Below, in pieces: positions 50,247 through 59,952 of a stretch of DNA of 64,000 bases (position 1 is the first letter of the stretch; every line of letters starts with the position of its first letter). A program made the translations under genes and the position numbers. Source of the stretch: Streptomyces alfalfae (GTDB lineage Bacteria; Actinomycetota; Actinomycetes; Streptomycetales; Streptomycetaceae); NCBI RefSeq assembly GCF_004127445.1, contig NZ_QEXM01000033.1, positions 124,001 to 188,000 on the forward strand. Direction: 5' to 3'. Below the pieces are notes generated by a model, which was given only the letters and a program-made list of their open reading frames with translations, did not search any database and had not been told where the DNA came from.

Positions 50247-52088
50247 ATGCGTTCACTCCGCTCCGCGGCGGCAGCGCTGCTCGTCCTCGTGGCGGCCCTC
50301 ACCGGCTGCACCCGTGAGGGCGGCAGCATCGACATGGGCCCCACCGGAGGCACTCCCGTCGAGGGCGGCACCGCGACCATGGCGCTGCCGCCGGCCGCGA
50401 CGCCCAACTGGATCTTCCCCATCGGCGCGCCCGGTTACGGGGCCTCCTACAACTACGCGATCTACTCGCTGATGTTCACGCCGGTCTACGACGCCGTGCA
50501 GGACCGGGCGAAGGGCGAGCTGACCACGCACGGCCCCGGCACGCTGGGCCTGGAACCGACGTACGCCGACGGCAACAGGACCGTCACCGTGCCGCTGCGC
50601 GAGGGCGTCGAGTGGTCCGACGGCACCCCGGTCACCGCCCGCGACATCGAGTTCTGGTTCCGCCTGGTCAAGGCCAACAAGGCGGACTGGGGCAGCTATT
50701 CGGTCGGCACCATGCCGGACAACGTCAAGCGGTTCGAGACCGTCGACGACCACACCGTGCGGCTGCACCTGACGCGCGCGTACAACCCCGACTGGTTCAC
50801 CGCCAACCAGCTCTCCCTGCTGCGGGCGCTGCCCCAGCACGCCTGGGACGCCAAGACCGACGGCGGGAGGATCGGTGACTGGGACCGCACGACCGCGGGC
50901 GCCAAGGCCGTCTTCGCCCGCCTCACCAGGCACGCCAAGAGCCTCGGCTCCTACGCCACCGATCCGCTCTGGAAGACGGTCAACGGCCCGTGGAAGCTGG
51001 CCGGATGGCGCGACAGCGGCCAGGTCACCATCGTGCCGAACGAGAAGTACACCGGCCCGAAGTCGGAGCGTCCGCACCTGGACAAGGTGGTCTTCAAACC
51101 GTTCACCACGGCCGACTCCGAGTACAACGTGCTGCGTTCGGGCGGCGTCGACTACGGCTACATCCCGCCGTCGGTGATGGCGCAGAAGGAGAGGTTCGAG
51201 GACAAGGGCTATCGCGTCGACCCCTGGGAGGGCTGGGCGGCGACGTACATCGTCTACAACTTCAACTCCACGCACGGCGGCGCGCTGATGGACCAGCTCT
51301 ACATCCGCCGGGCCATGCAGCACCTCGTCGACCAGAAGGCGATGAGCGACGTCATCTGGCAGGGCAGCGCCACGCCGACGCTCGGCCCCGTGCCCGTCAC
51401 CCCCAAGAGCCAGTACCTCTCCGAGGCCATGGAGCAGAACCGCTACCCCTTCTCCGTCGCCAAGGCCCGGCGGCTCCTCGAGGACCACGGCTGGCGCACC
51501 GAGGACGGCACCGCGCGCTGCGTGCGCCCAGGAACCGGCGACGACCGGTGCGGCAAGGGCATCGACAGGGGCGACCCGCTGGAGCTGACCCTGCTCTCCC
51601 AGGCCGGCTCGACCGAGACGACGAACATGATGCAGGAGCTCAAGTCCTCACTGTCCAGAGCGGGCATCGACCTGACCGTCCGCCAGCAGCCGCTCAACTC
51701 CGTCCTCGGCAACTCCGTGCCCTGCACGGCGAAGGGCCCCGGCTGCGACTGGGACATGTCCTTCTTCGGCACGGCGGGCAGCTGGTACTACCCGCTCAAC
51801 CCCAGCGGCGAGCAGCTGTTCTCCACCGGGGCCTCCGCCAACTTCGGCAACTACAGCGACAAGAAGGCCGACCGCGTCATCCGGGGCGTGCAGTACTCCC
51901 CCGACATGACGGCCGTGCACGAGTACGGCGAGTACCTCGCCGAACAGCTCCCGGTGATGTGGATGCCCAACCCCGCCTACCAGGTCTCGGTGATCCGCAA
52001 CGACCTGCGCGGGATCGAGCAGAACCCGACCGTCACCTTCTCGCCCCAGCACTGGTACTACGTCAAGGAGAAGGGGGCCGCGAAGTGA
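50247..52088 (+). CDS. Peptide ABC transporter substrate-binding lipoprotein
   Basis: 613 residues. Signal with lipobox LTGC (Cys near 20). The family 5 solute-binding fold (DppA/OppA-like) is shown by GLEPTYADGNRTVTVPLREGVEWSDGTPVTARDIEFWF, FNSTHGGALMDQLYIRRAMQHLVD and the C-terminal EYGEYLAEQLPVMWMPNPAYQ. It captures oligopeptides outside the membrane. I use ATG 50247 with TTGGAGG nine bases before; the frame is open from 50145 but that part includes the promoter. The stop overlaps the permease start (GTGA). Confidence 0.93.
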   Translation: MRSLRSAAAALLVLVAALTGCTREGGSIDMGPTGGTPVEGGTATMALPPAATPNWIFPIGAPGYGASYNYAIYSLMFTPVYDAVQDRAKGELTTHGPGTLGLEPTYADGNRTVTVPLREGVEWSDGTPVTARDIEFWFRLVKANKADWGSYSVGTMPDNVKRFETVDDHTVRLHLTRAYNPDWFTANQLSLLRALPQHAWDAKTDGGRIGDWDRTTAGAKAVFARLTRHAKSLGSYATDPLWKTVNGPWKLAGWRDSGQVTIVPNEKYTGPKSERPHLDKVVFKPFTTADSEYNVLRSGGVDYGYIPPSVMAQKERFEDKGYRVDPWEGWAATYIVYNFNSTHGGALMDQLYIRRAMQHLVDQKAMSDVIWQGSATPTLGPVPVTPKSQYLSEAMEQNRYPFSVAKARRLLEDHGWRTEDGTARCVRPGTGDDRCGKGIDRGDPLELTLLSQAGSTETTNMMQELKSSLSRAGIDLTVRQQPLNSVLGNSVPCTAKGPGCDWDMSFFGTAGSWYYPLNPSGEQLFSTGASANFGNYSDKKADRVIRGVQYSPDMTAVHEYGEYLAEQLPVMWMPNPAYQVSVIRNDLRGIEQNPTVTFSPQHWYYVKEKGAAK

Positions 52089-53044
52089 CCGGCTTCACCG
52101 GCTTTCTCGTCAAGCGCATCCTCCAGGCGGTCGTCGTCCTCTTCCTCGTCTCGATCATCGTCTTCGTGCTCCTGCACCTGCTGCCGGGCGGCCCCGCGCG
52201 CGCGATCCTGGGTCCGAAGGGCACCCCGCAGCAGATCGAGCACTTCAACCACCAGCAGGGCTACGACCGGTCGCTGCCGACGCAGTACCTGATGTACCTG
52301 AAGCGTCTCCTCACCGGCGACCTCGGGGAGTCCTTCAAGCTCAACTCGCCCGTCCTCGACCTGCTGAGGCAGCGGCTGCCCAAGACGCTCCTGCTGACCG
52401 TCCTGTCGACCGTCCTCGCGGTGGTCATCGCCGTGCCCCTCGGCCTGCTCCAGGCCGTCCGCCGCGGCAAGGCGTCCGACTACGCGCTGACCGGGCTCAC
52501 CTTCCTGCTGTACGCGACGCCCGTCTTCTTCCTCGGCCTCATCATGATCATCCTATTCGCGCAGGTCATGCCCATCCTCCCGGCCGAGGCGCCCCAGGGC
52601 GAGACCATCGCCGACCTGCTCGGCGACGTCACCGGGCTGATCCTGCCGGTCGTCACCATGGCCTTCGGCATCATCGCCATGTTCAGCCGCTACATGCGCT
52701 CCGCCGTGCTCGACAACCTCACCGAGGAGTACGTCCGCACCGCCATGGCCAAGGGCCAGTCGAGCCGCCGCATCATGGGCAGGCACGTCCTGCGCAACGC
52801 CCTGATCCCCCTCGCGACACTGCTCGGCCTCTATCTGCCGACCCTCTTCAGCGGCGCGCTCGTCGTCGAGTCGATGTTCAACTACCCCGGCATGGGGCTG
52901 CTGTTCTGGAACGCGGCGCAGGGCTCCGACTTCCCCGTCCTGCTCGGCGTGACCCTCGTCGTCGGTGTCGCCACCGTCGTCGGCTCCCTGCTCACCGACA
53001 TCCTGTACGCCGTCCTCGACCCCCGGATCCGGAGCGTGGCATGA
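52085..53044 (+). CDS. Peptide ABC transporter permease (DppB-like)
   Basis: 319 residues with six transmembrane helices: about 7-30, 98-120, 134-155, 178-200, 235-258 and 280-305. N-terminal LVKRILQAVVVLFLVSIIVFVLLHLLPGGPA, and the cytoplasmic EAA loop YVRTAMAKGQSSRRIMGRHVLRNALIP. The start is GTG 52085, overlapping the upstream stop, with the site AGAAGGGG about 12 bases earlier. It makes the inner-membrane channel with the DppC-like gene. Confidence 0.95.
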   Translation: MTGFTGFLVKRILQAVVVLFLVSIIVFVLLHLLPGGPARAILGPKGTPQQIEHFNHQQGYDRSLPTQYLMYLKRLLTGDLGESFKLNSPVLDLLRQRLPKTLLLTVLSTVLAVVIAVPLGLLQAVRRGKASDYALTGLTFLLYATPVFFLGLIMIILFAQVMPILPAEAPQGETIADLLGDVTGLILPVVTMAFGIIAMFSRYMRSAVLDNLTEEYVRTAMAKGQSSRRIMGRHVLRNALIPLATLLGLYLPTLFSGALVVESMFNYPGMGLLFWNAAQGSDFPVLLGVTLVVGVATVVGSLLTDILYAVLDPRIRSVA

Positions 53045-53967
53045 GAAGCACCGCCGTCCCTGTCACCTCCCCCGGGGACCCCGGGGCCACTCCCGGGAAC
53101 GAGGAAGCGGCGCGGGCCACGCCCTCGCTCGCCCGCCGCACCCTGCGGGTCTTCACCGGCAACAAGCTCGCCCTGACCGGCGTGGTCGTCCTGCTCCTGC
53201 TCCTTGCCTTCAGCTACCTCGGGCCGCTGGTCCACGACACCGAGCAGGTCCACACCGACCTCTCCCGCGCCAATCTGCCGCCGGGCAGCTCCGGCCACCT
53301 CCTGGGCACCACCGACCTCGGTTACGACATGGTCGGCCGCCTGATGGTGGCCGGGCAGACCTCGCTGGAGATCGGCCTCGCGGCGGGACTCCTCGCCACC
53401 CTCTTCGGCACGGTCTACGGCGCCGTCTCCGGGTACTTCGGCGGCTGGATCGACGCCGCCATGATGCGCGTCACCGACGCGGCGCTCGCCATCCCCGCCA
53501 TGTTCCTGCTCGTCGTGGTCGCCGCCATCATCACGCCCGGCGAGGGCGTCCTGATCGTGATCATCGCGGCCGTCGCCTGGCTCTCCCCCGCCCGCCTCGT
53601 GCGCGGCGAGGCGCTGTCCCTGCGTGACCGCGAGTACGTCCAGGCCATGCGGATGATGGGCGGCGGCGGAGCGCGGGCCGTCTTCAAGCACATCGTCCCG
53701 AACGCCATCGGCACCGTCATCGTCAACTGCACCTTCCAGATAGCCGACGCGATCCTCTACGTCAGCTACCTCGCCTTCCTCGGGCTGAGCATCCCGCCGC
53801 CCTCCGCCGACTGGGGCTCCATGCTCTCCGCCGGCATCACCTACACCCAGAACGGCTACTGGTGGCTGATCTTCCCGCCGGGCATCGCGATCGTGCTGGT
53901 CGTCGCCGCGTTCAACTTCATCGGCGACGGACTGCGGGACGCCTTCGAAGTGCGGCTGCGGAAGTAG
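53041..53967 (+). CDS. Peptide ABC transporter permease (DppC-like)
   Basis: 308 residues. An N-terminal cytoplasmic segment, then ALTGVVVLLLLLAFSYLGPL (first helix), the periplasmic loop with SGHLLGTTDLGYDMVGRLM, and a C-terminal five-helix domain with the EAA loop YVQAMRMMGGGGARAVFKHIVPNAIG. ATG 53041 overlaps the DppB-like stop by ATGA. Partner of the preceding permease. Confidence 0.95.
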   Translation: MRSTAVPVTSPGDPGATPGNEEAARATPSLARRTLRVFTGNKLALTGVVVLLLLLAFSYLGPLVHDTEQVHTDLSRANLPPGSSGHLLGTTDLGYDMVGRLMVAGQTSLEIGLAAGLLATLFGTVYGAVSGYFGGWIDAAMMRVTDAALAIPAMFLLVVVAAIITPGEGVLIVIIAAVAWLSPARLVRGEALSLRDREYVQAMRMMGGGGARAVFKHIVPNAIGTVIVNCTFQIADAILYVSYLAFLGLSIPPPSADWGSMLSAGITYTQNGYWWLIFPPGIAIVLVVAAFNFIGDGLRDAFEVRLRK

Positions 53968-53983
53968 AGGGAGAACCACAGAG

Positions 53984-56071
53984 ATGACCGCGGACAACAC
54001 CACGGACAAGACCGGGCCCCACGGTGAGGGCCCCCTGCTCACCATCGAGGACCTGCGCGTCGACATCGCCTCGCGCGAGCGCACCGTCCACGCCCTGGAC
54101 GGCGTCTCCCTCTCGCTCGCCCCCGGCGAGGCCCTCGGCATCGTCGGCGAGTCGGGCAGCGGCAAGACGATGACCGCCCTCAGCGTCCTCGGTCTGCTCC
54201 CGCCCGGCGGGGAGATCACCGGCGGCCGGGTCCTCTTCGACGGCCGCGACCTCGCGGCGGCCCCCGCACCCGTCCTCCAGGACGTACGCGGCGACACCAT
54301 CGGCATGGTCTTCCAGGACCCCCTGACCTCCCTCAACCCGACCATGACCATCGGCGCCCAGGTCGCCGAGCCGCTCCTGCTGCACCGGCCCGGCATCGGC
54401 AGGAAGGAGGCGTGGAGCCGCGCCGAGGAGATGCTGCGCCTGGTCGGCATGCCGCAGCCCGCCGAGCGCATGAAGGTCTACCCGCACCAGCTCTCCGGCG
54501 GCATGCGGCAGCGCGTCGCGATCGCCATGGCCCTGGTCTGCGAGCCGAAGCTGCTCATCGCGGACGAGCCGACCACCGCCCTCGACGTGACGACACAGCA
54601 CCAGATCCTCGAACTCGTCGACGACCTGCGCTCCCGCCTCGGCATGGCGCTGATCCTCGTCACCCACGACCTCGGGGTCATCGCCCACCGCGTCGACCGC
54701 GTCGCCGTGATGTACGCGGGCAAGGTCGCCGAGCAGGCGAGCGTGCGCGACCTCTTCGAACGCCCGCGCCACCGCTACACCGAGGCCCTCTTCTCCGCCC
54801 TGCCCGAGCGGGCCGCCGCCGGCGCCGAGCTGCACACCATCCCCGGACTGCCGCCCGGCCTCGTCACACGGCCGACCGGCTGCCGCTTCGCGCCGCGCTG
54901 CGCCTTCGCCACCGACGAGTGCCGCGCCGGGGAACCGCCGCTCACGGACGCCGGGGAACCGAGCGCGGAGCACCGCTTCGCGTGCTTCCACCCGGTCCCC
55001 GACGAGGCCGCGTCGGACGAGGACGTCGTGCGCCCCGCGCCCGCGCTCCCGGCCGCCGCGCCGGGTGACGTACTCCTCGAACTCGACGCGCTGGTCAAGG
55101 AGTTCCCGCTCAAGGGTGGCGCGTTCGCGCGCAGCCGGGGCACCGTCAGCGCGGTCGGCGGGGTGTCGCTCACCATCCGCAGGGGCGAGACGTTCGGCAT
55201 GGTCGGCGAGTCGGGCTGTGGGAAGACCACGCTCGGCCGGATCGTCGCGGGCCTGGAGGAGCCCACCGCCGGAGCGGTGCGCTTCGAGGGCGCCGACCCG
55301 TCCCGGATGTCACGGGCCGAGCGGCGTGCCCACCGGCGCCGCGTCCAGCTGATGTTCCAGGACTCCACCGCCGCGATGGACCCGAGGATGCGGGTCGGCG
55401 AGATCCTGCGCGAGCCCCTGGTCATCCAGGGCGTCGGAGACCGGACCGAGCAGGAGGAGCGGGTCGCCGGGCTGCTCGACGCGGTCGGCCTGCCGCGCGG
55501 CGCCGTGCACCGCTACCCGCACGAGTTCTCCGGCGGACAGCGCCAACGCCTGGGCTTGGCGCGTGCGTTGACGCTCTCGCCCGATCTGGTGGTCGCCGAC
55601 GAGCCGGTCTCCGCGCTCGACGTCTCCGTGCAGGCGCAGATCCTCAACCTGATGCGGGAGCTCCAGCGCGAGCGCGGCCTCACCTATCTGTTCATCTCCC
55701 ACGACCTGGCCGTCGTACGGCACCTGGCGGACACCGTCGGCGTGATGTACCTCGGCAGACTCGTGGAGGCCGGACCCGCCGAGCAGGTGTACGCGCGGCC
55801 GTTGCACCCCTATACGCGAGGCCTGCTCGACACGGTCAACCTGCCGGTGGTCGCGGCCGAGGGCACGGCGAAGCCCGGTCCGTCCCCGCTCAAGGGCGAG
55901 ACCCCCTCCGCGGCCAGGCCGCCCTCCGGCTGCCGTTTCCGCACCCGCTGCCCCCTCGCCCAGGACGTCTGCGCCACCACCGAACCGGAGGTGAGCACGC
56001 CGAACGGCGGCGCCCACCAGGTGGCGTGTCACTTCCCGTCGGCCTCGCCTCGGCTAGCGTCGTCGGTGTGA
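53984..56071 (+). CDS. Peptide ABC transporter ATPase, DppD-DppF fusion
   Basis: 695 residues, two complete ABC ATPase domains. The first (about 15-275): Walker A GESGSGKT, signature LSGGMRQR, Walker [13 protein letters not shown]. The second (about 365-640): Walker A GESGCGKT, signature FSGGQRQR, Walker [13 protein letters not shown]. Both have the C-terminal oligopeptide-transporter extension with CxxxxxC pairs ([16 protein letters not shown], and [16 protein letters not shown]), where an iron-sulfur cluster is reported in related DppD proteins. In most species these are two genes. Start ATG 53984, GAGGGAG upstream. Confidence 0.95.
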   Translation: MTADNTTDKTGPHGEGPLLTIEDLRVDIASRERTVHALDGVSLSLAPGEALGIVGESGSGKTMTALSVLGLLPPGGEITGGRVLFDGRDLAAAPAPVLQDVRGDTIGMVFQDPLTSLNPTMTIGAQVAEPLLLHRPGIGRKEAWSRAEEMLRLVGMPQPAERMKVYPHQLSGGMRQRVAIAMALVCEPKLLIADEPTTALDVTTQHQILELVDDLRSRLGMALILVTHDLGVIAHRVDRVAVMYAGKVAEQASVRDLFERPRHRYTEALFSALPERAAAGAELHTIPGLPPGLVTRPTGCRFAPRCAFATDECRAGEPPLTDAGEPSAEHRFACFHPVPDEAASDEDVVRPAPALPAAAPGDVLLELDALVKEFPLKGGAFARSRGTVSAVGGVSLTIRRGETFGMVGESGCGKTTLGRIVAGLEEPTAGAVRFEGADPSRMSRAERRAHRRRVQLMFQDSTAAMDPRMRVGEILREPLVIQGVGDRTEQEERVAGLLDAVGLPRGAVHRYPHEFSGGQRQRLGLARALTLSPDLVVADEPVSALDVSVQAQILNLMRELQRERGLTYLFISHDLAVVRHLADTVGVMYLGRLVEAGPAEQVYARPLHPYTRGLLDTVNLPVVAAEGTAKPGPSPLKGETPSAARPPSGCRFRTRCPLAQDVCATTEPEVSTPNGGAHQVACHFPSASPRLASSV

Positions 56072-56973
56072 GACTCGCCGACGCCCTTCACCAGCGCCCC
56101 GTCGTGCTCGACGGCGGCCTCTCCAACCAGCTGGAGGCCGCCGGGCACGACCTGGGCGACACCCTGTGGTCGGCACGGCTGCTCGCCGACGAGCCCGAGG
56201 CGGTCGAGGCCGCCCACCGCGCCTACTACGAGGCGGGTGCCGAGGTGGCGATCACCGCGAGTTACCAGGCGACCTACGAGGGGTTCGCGCGGCACGGCAT
56301 CGACGCCCGCCGCACCGCCGGACTGCTCCGGCTCAGCGTGGAGCTGGCGCGGCGGGCCGGCGCGGGCCTTGGTCGCGAGGCGTGGGTGGCCGCCTCGGCG
56401 GGGCCCTACGGCGCGATGCTCGCGGACGGCTCCGAGTACCGGGGCCGGTACGGGCTCACCGTGGCCGACCTGGAGCGCTTCCACCGGCCGCGCCTGGAGA
56501 CCCTCGCCGCGGCCGGGCCCGACGTGCTGGCCCTGGAGACGGTGCCCGACACCGACGAGGCGCGGGCCCTGCTGCGGGCGGTGCGCGGCCTCGGGGTGCC
56601 CGCCTGGCTGTCGTACAGCGTGGCGGGCGGGCGCACGCGCGCGGGGCAGCCGCTCGACGAGGCGTTCGCCCTGGCCGCGGAGGCGGACGAGGTGATCGCG
56701 GTGGGGGTGAACTGCTGCGATCCGCGGGACGTCGAGGCGGCGGTCGCCGTGGCCCGGCGCGTCACCGGGCTTCCGGTGGTCGTGTACCCCAACAGCGGGG
56801 AGGCCTGGGACGCCGGGGCGCGGGCCTGGCGCGGCCCGGCGCGGTTCGCGCCCGGCATGGCGGCGCGGTGGCGGGCGGCGGGGGCGCGGCTGATCGGCGG
56901 GTGCTGCCGCGTGGGGCCCGCCGCGATCGCGGGGCTGGCGGCCGAGCTGTCGCCGCCGCACCACGCGGCCTGA
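56068..56973 (+). CDS. mmuM: Homocysteine S-methyltransferase
   Basis: 301 residues. N-terminal LADALHQRPVVLDGGLSNQLEAAGHDL (barrel start), EVAITASYQATYEGF, and the three zinc cysteines: GVNCCDP and GGCCRVGP. It moves a methyl group from S-methylmethionine (or S-adenosylmethionine) to homocysteine, giving methionine. GTG 56068 is inferred: it overlaps the transporter ATPase stop and gives the usual N-terminus; a longer frame starts at 56026. As the last gene of the peptide transporter operon, it could act on imported sulfur compounds, or just be read through. Confidence 0.92.
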   Translation: MRLADALHQRPVVLDGGLSNQLEAAGHDLGDTLWSARLLADEPEAVEAAHRAYYEAGAEVAITASYQATYEGFARHGIDARRTAGLLRLSVELARRAGAGLGREAWVAASAGPYGAMLADGSEYRGRYGLTVADLERFHRPRLETLAAAGPDVLALETVPDTDEARALLRAVRGLGVPAWLSYSVAGGRTRAGQPLDEAFALAAEADEVIAVGVNCCDPRDVEAAVAVARRVTGLPVVVYPNSGEAWDAGARAWRGPARFAPGMAARWRAAGARLIGGCCRVGPAAIAGLAAELSPPHHAA

Positions 56974-57082
56974 GCGAGGACACGGCGCCTGACCTGCGGG
57001 GGAAGCCGGTCGAAGGGAGACTGTCAGTGGTGGGGTGCAGACTGACGGATACCTGAGACAACGACGTCCCGAGGAGGCCGCC

Positions 57083-58168
57083 ATGGCCGAAGTCCTTCTG
57101 TCCGTAGGCACCCGCAAGGGTCTGTTCATCGGCCGCAGGCGCAGTGGCGCCTGGGAGTTCGACGACAGCCCGTACTTCAACGCGCAGGCGGTGTACTCCG
57201 TCGCGATCGACACCCGGGGCCCGCGCCCCAGGCTGCTCGTGGGGGGTGACAGCGCGCACTGGGGCCCTTCCGTCTTCCACTCCGACGATCTGGGCCGCAC
57301 GTGGACGGAGCCGGCGAAGCCCGCGGTGAAGTTCCCGAAGGACACGGGCGCTTCCCTTGAGCGGGTGTGGCAGCTCCACCCCTCGACGGCCGAGCCCGAC
57401 GTGGTGTACGCGGGCACCGAACCCGCCGCGCTGTACCGGTCGGAGGACCGGGGCGAGAGCTTCGCGTTGGTGCGCCCGCTGTGGGAGCACCCGACCCGCT
57501 CCCAGTGGGTGCCCGGCGGCGGTGGCGAGGGCCTGCACACCATCCTGACCGACCCCCGCGACGCCCGCTCGGTGACCGTCGCGGTCTCCACGGCGGGGGT
57601 GTTCCGCACCGGGGACGGCGGCGCGAGCTGGGCCCCGTCGAACCAGGGCGTGTCCGCGGTGTTCCTGCCGGAGAAGGACCCGGAGTTCGGGCAGTGCGTG
57701 CACAAGGTGGCGCGGGACGCGGCCGACCCGGACCGGCTGTATCTGCAGAACCACTGGGGGGTGTACCGCAGCGACGACGCGGGCGCGCACTGGACGGACA
57801 TCGGCGGTGGTCTGCCCTCGGACTTCGGCTTCGCGGCGGTCGCCCACCCGCACCGCGGCGGGACGGCGTACGTGTTCCCGATCAACGCGGACATCGACCG
57901 GGTGCCCGCCGACCGCCGCTGCCGGGTGTACCGCACGGCGGACGGGGGCGGCAGCTGGGAGCCGCTGAGCGCGGGCCTGCCCCAGGGCGACCATTACGGC
58001 ACGGTGCTGCGGGACGCGATGTGCGCCGACGGCAACGACCCGGCGGGGATCTACTTCGGCAATCGCAACGGCGAGGTGTTCGCCTCGGTCGACGACGGCG
58101 ACAGCTGGCAGTTGGTCGCCTCGCACCTGCCGGACGTGCTCTGTGTGCGGGCCGCGGCCATCGGTTGA
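57083..58168 (+). CDS. BNR/Asp-box beta-propeller protein (sialidase-like fold)
   Basis: 361 residues, no signal peptide. Six S/T-x-D-x-G-x-x-W or close repeats: SDDLGRTW, SEDRGESF, TGDGGASW, SDDAGAHW, TADGGGSW and SVDDGDSW, which are Asp boxes of a propeller. The start MAEVLLSVGTRKGLFIGRR is typical of this cytoplasmic Streptomyces group. It lacks the sialidase Arg triad as far as I can judge, so it is probably not a sialidase. ATG 57083 has GAGGAGG six to twelve bases upstream. Function unknown. Confidence 0.85.
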   Translation: MAEVLLSVGTRKGLFIGRRRSGAWEFDDSPYFNAQAVYSVAIDTRGPRPRLLVGGDSAHWGPSVFHSDDLGRTWTEPAKPAVKFPKDTGASLERVWQLHPSTAEPDVVYAGTEPAALYRSEDRGESFALVRPLWEHPTRSQWVPGGGGEGLHTILTDPRDARSVTVAVSTAGVFRTGDGGASWAPSNQGVSAVFLPEKDPEFGQCVHKVARDAADPDRLYLQNHWGVYRSDDAGAHWTDIGGGLPSDFGFAAVAHPHRGGTAYVFPINADIDRVPADRRCRVYRTADGGGSWEPLSAGLPQGDHYGTVLRDAMCADGNDPAGIYFGNRNGEVFASVDDGDSWQLVASHLPDVLCVRAAAIG

Positions 58169-58201
58169 TGGGCGGTGGTGCGACGGCAGTAGGGTGACGG
58201 C

Positions 58202-58879
58202 GTGGCACCACGACCCTTGCATGAGATCGTCGAACCAGGCTGGGCCAAGGCCCTGGAGCCGGTGGCCGAACGGATCGCCGGGATGGGGGACTTCCTGCGC
58301 GCGGAGATCGCCGCGGGACGCACCTACCTCCCGGCGGGACCGAACGTGCTGCGCGCCTTCCAGCAGCCCTTCGACGACGTCCGCGTCCTGATCGTCGGAC
58401 AGGACCCCTACCCCACGCCCGGTCACGCGGTGGGCCTGTCGTTCTCGGTCGCGCCCGAGGTGCGTCCGCTGCCCGGCAGTCTCATCAACATCTACCGCGA
58501 GCTGGGCGACGACCTGGGGCTGCCGCCGCCGGCCAGCGGCGACCTCACGCCGTGGACGCGGCAGGGCGTGCTGCTGCTCAACAGGGCGCTGACCACTGCC
58601 CCGCGCAAGCCGGCCGCGCACCGCGGCAAGGGCTGGGAAGAGGTGACCGAGCAGGCGATCCGCGCGCTCGCCGCGCGCGGCAAGCCGCTGGTGTCGGTGC
58701 TGTGGGGGCGTGACGCGCGCAATCTGCGGCCGCTGCTCGGGCCGTTGCCGTCGGTGGAGTCCTCGCACCCCTCGCCGATGTCGGCGGACCGGGGCTTCTT
58801 CGGCTCGCGCCCGTTCAGCCGGGTCAACGACCTCCTCGTCCGGCAGGGCGCGCAGCCGGTGGACTGGCGGCTGTCGTGA
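58202..58879 (+). CDS. ung: Uracil-DNA glycosylase, family 1
   Basis: 225 residues. [18 protein letters not shown] (residues 66-83, catalytic Asp near 68), [11 protein letters not shown], and [23 protein letters not shown] with the catalytic His (near 190) and the DNA-intercalating loop. Removes uracil from DNA for base-excision repair. GTG 58202. It overlaps the downstream kinase-like gene by four bases. The LLN motif followed by RALTT differs slightly from the common LLN-VLTV. Confidence 0.95.
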   Translation: MAPRPLHEIVEPGWAKALEPVAERIAGMGDFLRAEIAAGRTYLPAGPNVLRAFQQPFDDVRVLIVGQDPYPTPGHAVGLSFSVAPEVRPLPGSLINIYRELGDDLGLPPPASGDLTPWTRQGVLLLNRALTTAPRKPAAHRGKGWEEVTEQAIRALAARGKPLVSVLWGRDARNLRPLLGPLPSVESSHPSPMSADRGFFGSRPFSRVNDLLVRQGAQPVDWRLS

Positions 58880-59868
58880 CCGGAGCCGCGTGCGTCCTGG
58901 GCGTCGACTCGGGGGGCTCCGGTCTGCGGGCCGCTCTCGGGAGCCCGGAAGGAGCGCCGTGCGCGGGGCCGGTGCGCTCGGCGGAGCCGGTGCGCACGGG
59001 GCCGCGCGGCATCGACGCCGGGCACTTCATGGACCTGCTGCTGCCCCTGGCGCGGGACCTCCTGGCCGCGTCGGGCGGCGGGCGGATCGCGGCGGTCGCG
59101 GTGGGGGCCGCGGGGATGGCGACGCTCGGCGAAGGCCTGCGGGCGGAGCTGCCGGGAGCGCTCGGCCGGGAGCTGGGTGCGGAGCGGGTGGCGCTGGCCG
59201 CCGACGCCGTGACCGCGTACGCGGGTGCGCTGGGTGAGCGGCCCGGCGCGGTGGTGGCCGCGGGCACCGGGCTGATCGCGGTCGGCACGGACCTCGCCGC
59301 GTGGCGTCGCGCCGACGGCTGGGGTCATCTCCTGGGCGACTGCGGGAGCGGGGCCTGGATCGGGCGCGCGGGACTCGAAGCGGCGATGCGGGCGCACGAC
59401 GGCAGGCGGGGCGGTTCGCCGGCGCTGCGGGACCGCGCGGAGAAGGTGTTCGGTCCGGCGGCCGGGCTGCCGGGTCAGCTCTATCCGCGGGCGGACCGGC
59501 CCGCGGTCCTCGCCTCGTTCGCGCCCGAGGTCGCGGCCTGCGCGGCGGGGGACGCGGTGGCGGGCGGCATCCTCCGGGACGCCGCCCGGCATGTCGCCGA
59601 GGCCGCCGCGGCCGTCTGCCCCCGGGACGCGGCGAGCGAGGTGGCGCTCACCGGCGGTCTGATCAAGCTGGGCGAGCCGTTGCTCGGCCCGCTCCGCGAC
59701 GATCTGGCGGAGCTGCTGCCGCACGCCCGGCAGGTTCCCGCCGCCGGCGATCCGCTGGACGGCGCCCTGCGCATCGCGGGGGGCCTGGCGGCGGACCGGC
59801 TGCTGCTGCCGCGCGACGCGCGCATGCTCTCCGTCCACCGGTCGGAAGGCCCGTCGACCTCTGCGTAA
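58876..59868 (+). CDS. BadF/BadG/NAGK-type sugar kinase
   Basis: 330 residues. ASKHA ATPase fold: [16 protein letters not shown] (phosphate loop 1), [41 protein letters not shown], and [16 protein letters not shown] (adenosine motif). The best guess is N-acetylglucosamine kinase or a related sugar kinase; the substrate is not proved. The start GTG 58876 overlaps the ung stop (GTGA), so it is translationally coupled to ung, likely by chance. Confidence 0.85.
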   Translation: MTGAACVLGVDSGGSGLRAALGSPEGAPCAGPVRSAEPVRTGPRGIDAGHFMDLLLPLARDLLAASGGGRIAAVAVGAAGMATLGEGLRAELPGALGRELGAERVALAADAVTAYAGALGERPGAVVAAGTGLIAVGTDLAAWRRADGWGHLLGDCGSGAWIGRAGLEAAMRAHDGRRGGSPALRDRAEKVFGPAAGLPGQLYPRADRPAVLASFAPEVAACAAGDAVAGGILRDAARHVAEAAAAVCPRDAASEVALTGGLIKLGEPLLGPLRDDLAELLPHARQVPAAGDPLDGALRIAGGLAADRLLLPRDARMLSVHRSEGPSTSA

Positions 59869-59952
59869 TTCCTCAGACAAAAACGGACTTATACCGCCCA
59901 CCCGCACCCTCCCCGAACAGCGTATGGCCGCAAGCCAGTAGCATGCGGGCGC

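Noticed and set aside
57083..58168. Sialidase
   Set aside because: Asp boxes show the fold, but I see no signal peptide, no FRIP motif and no clear catalytic Arg triad.
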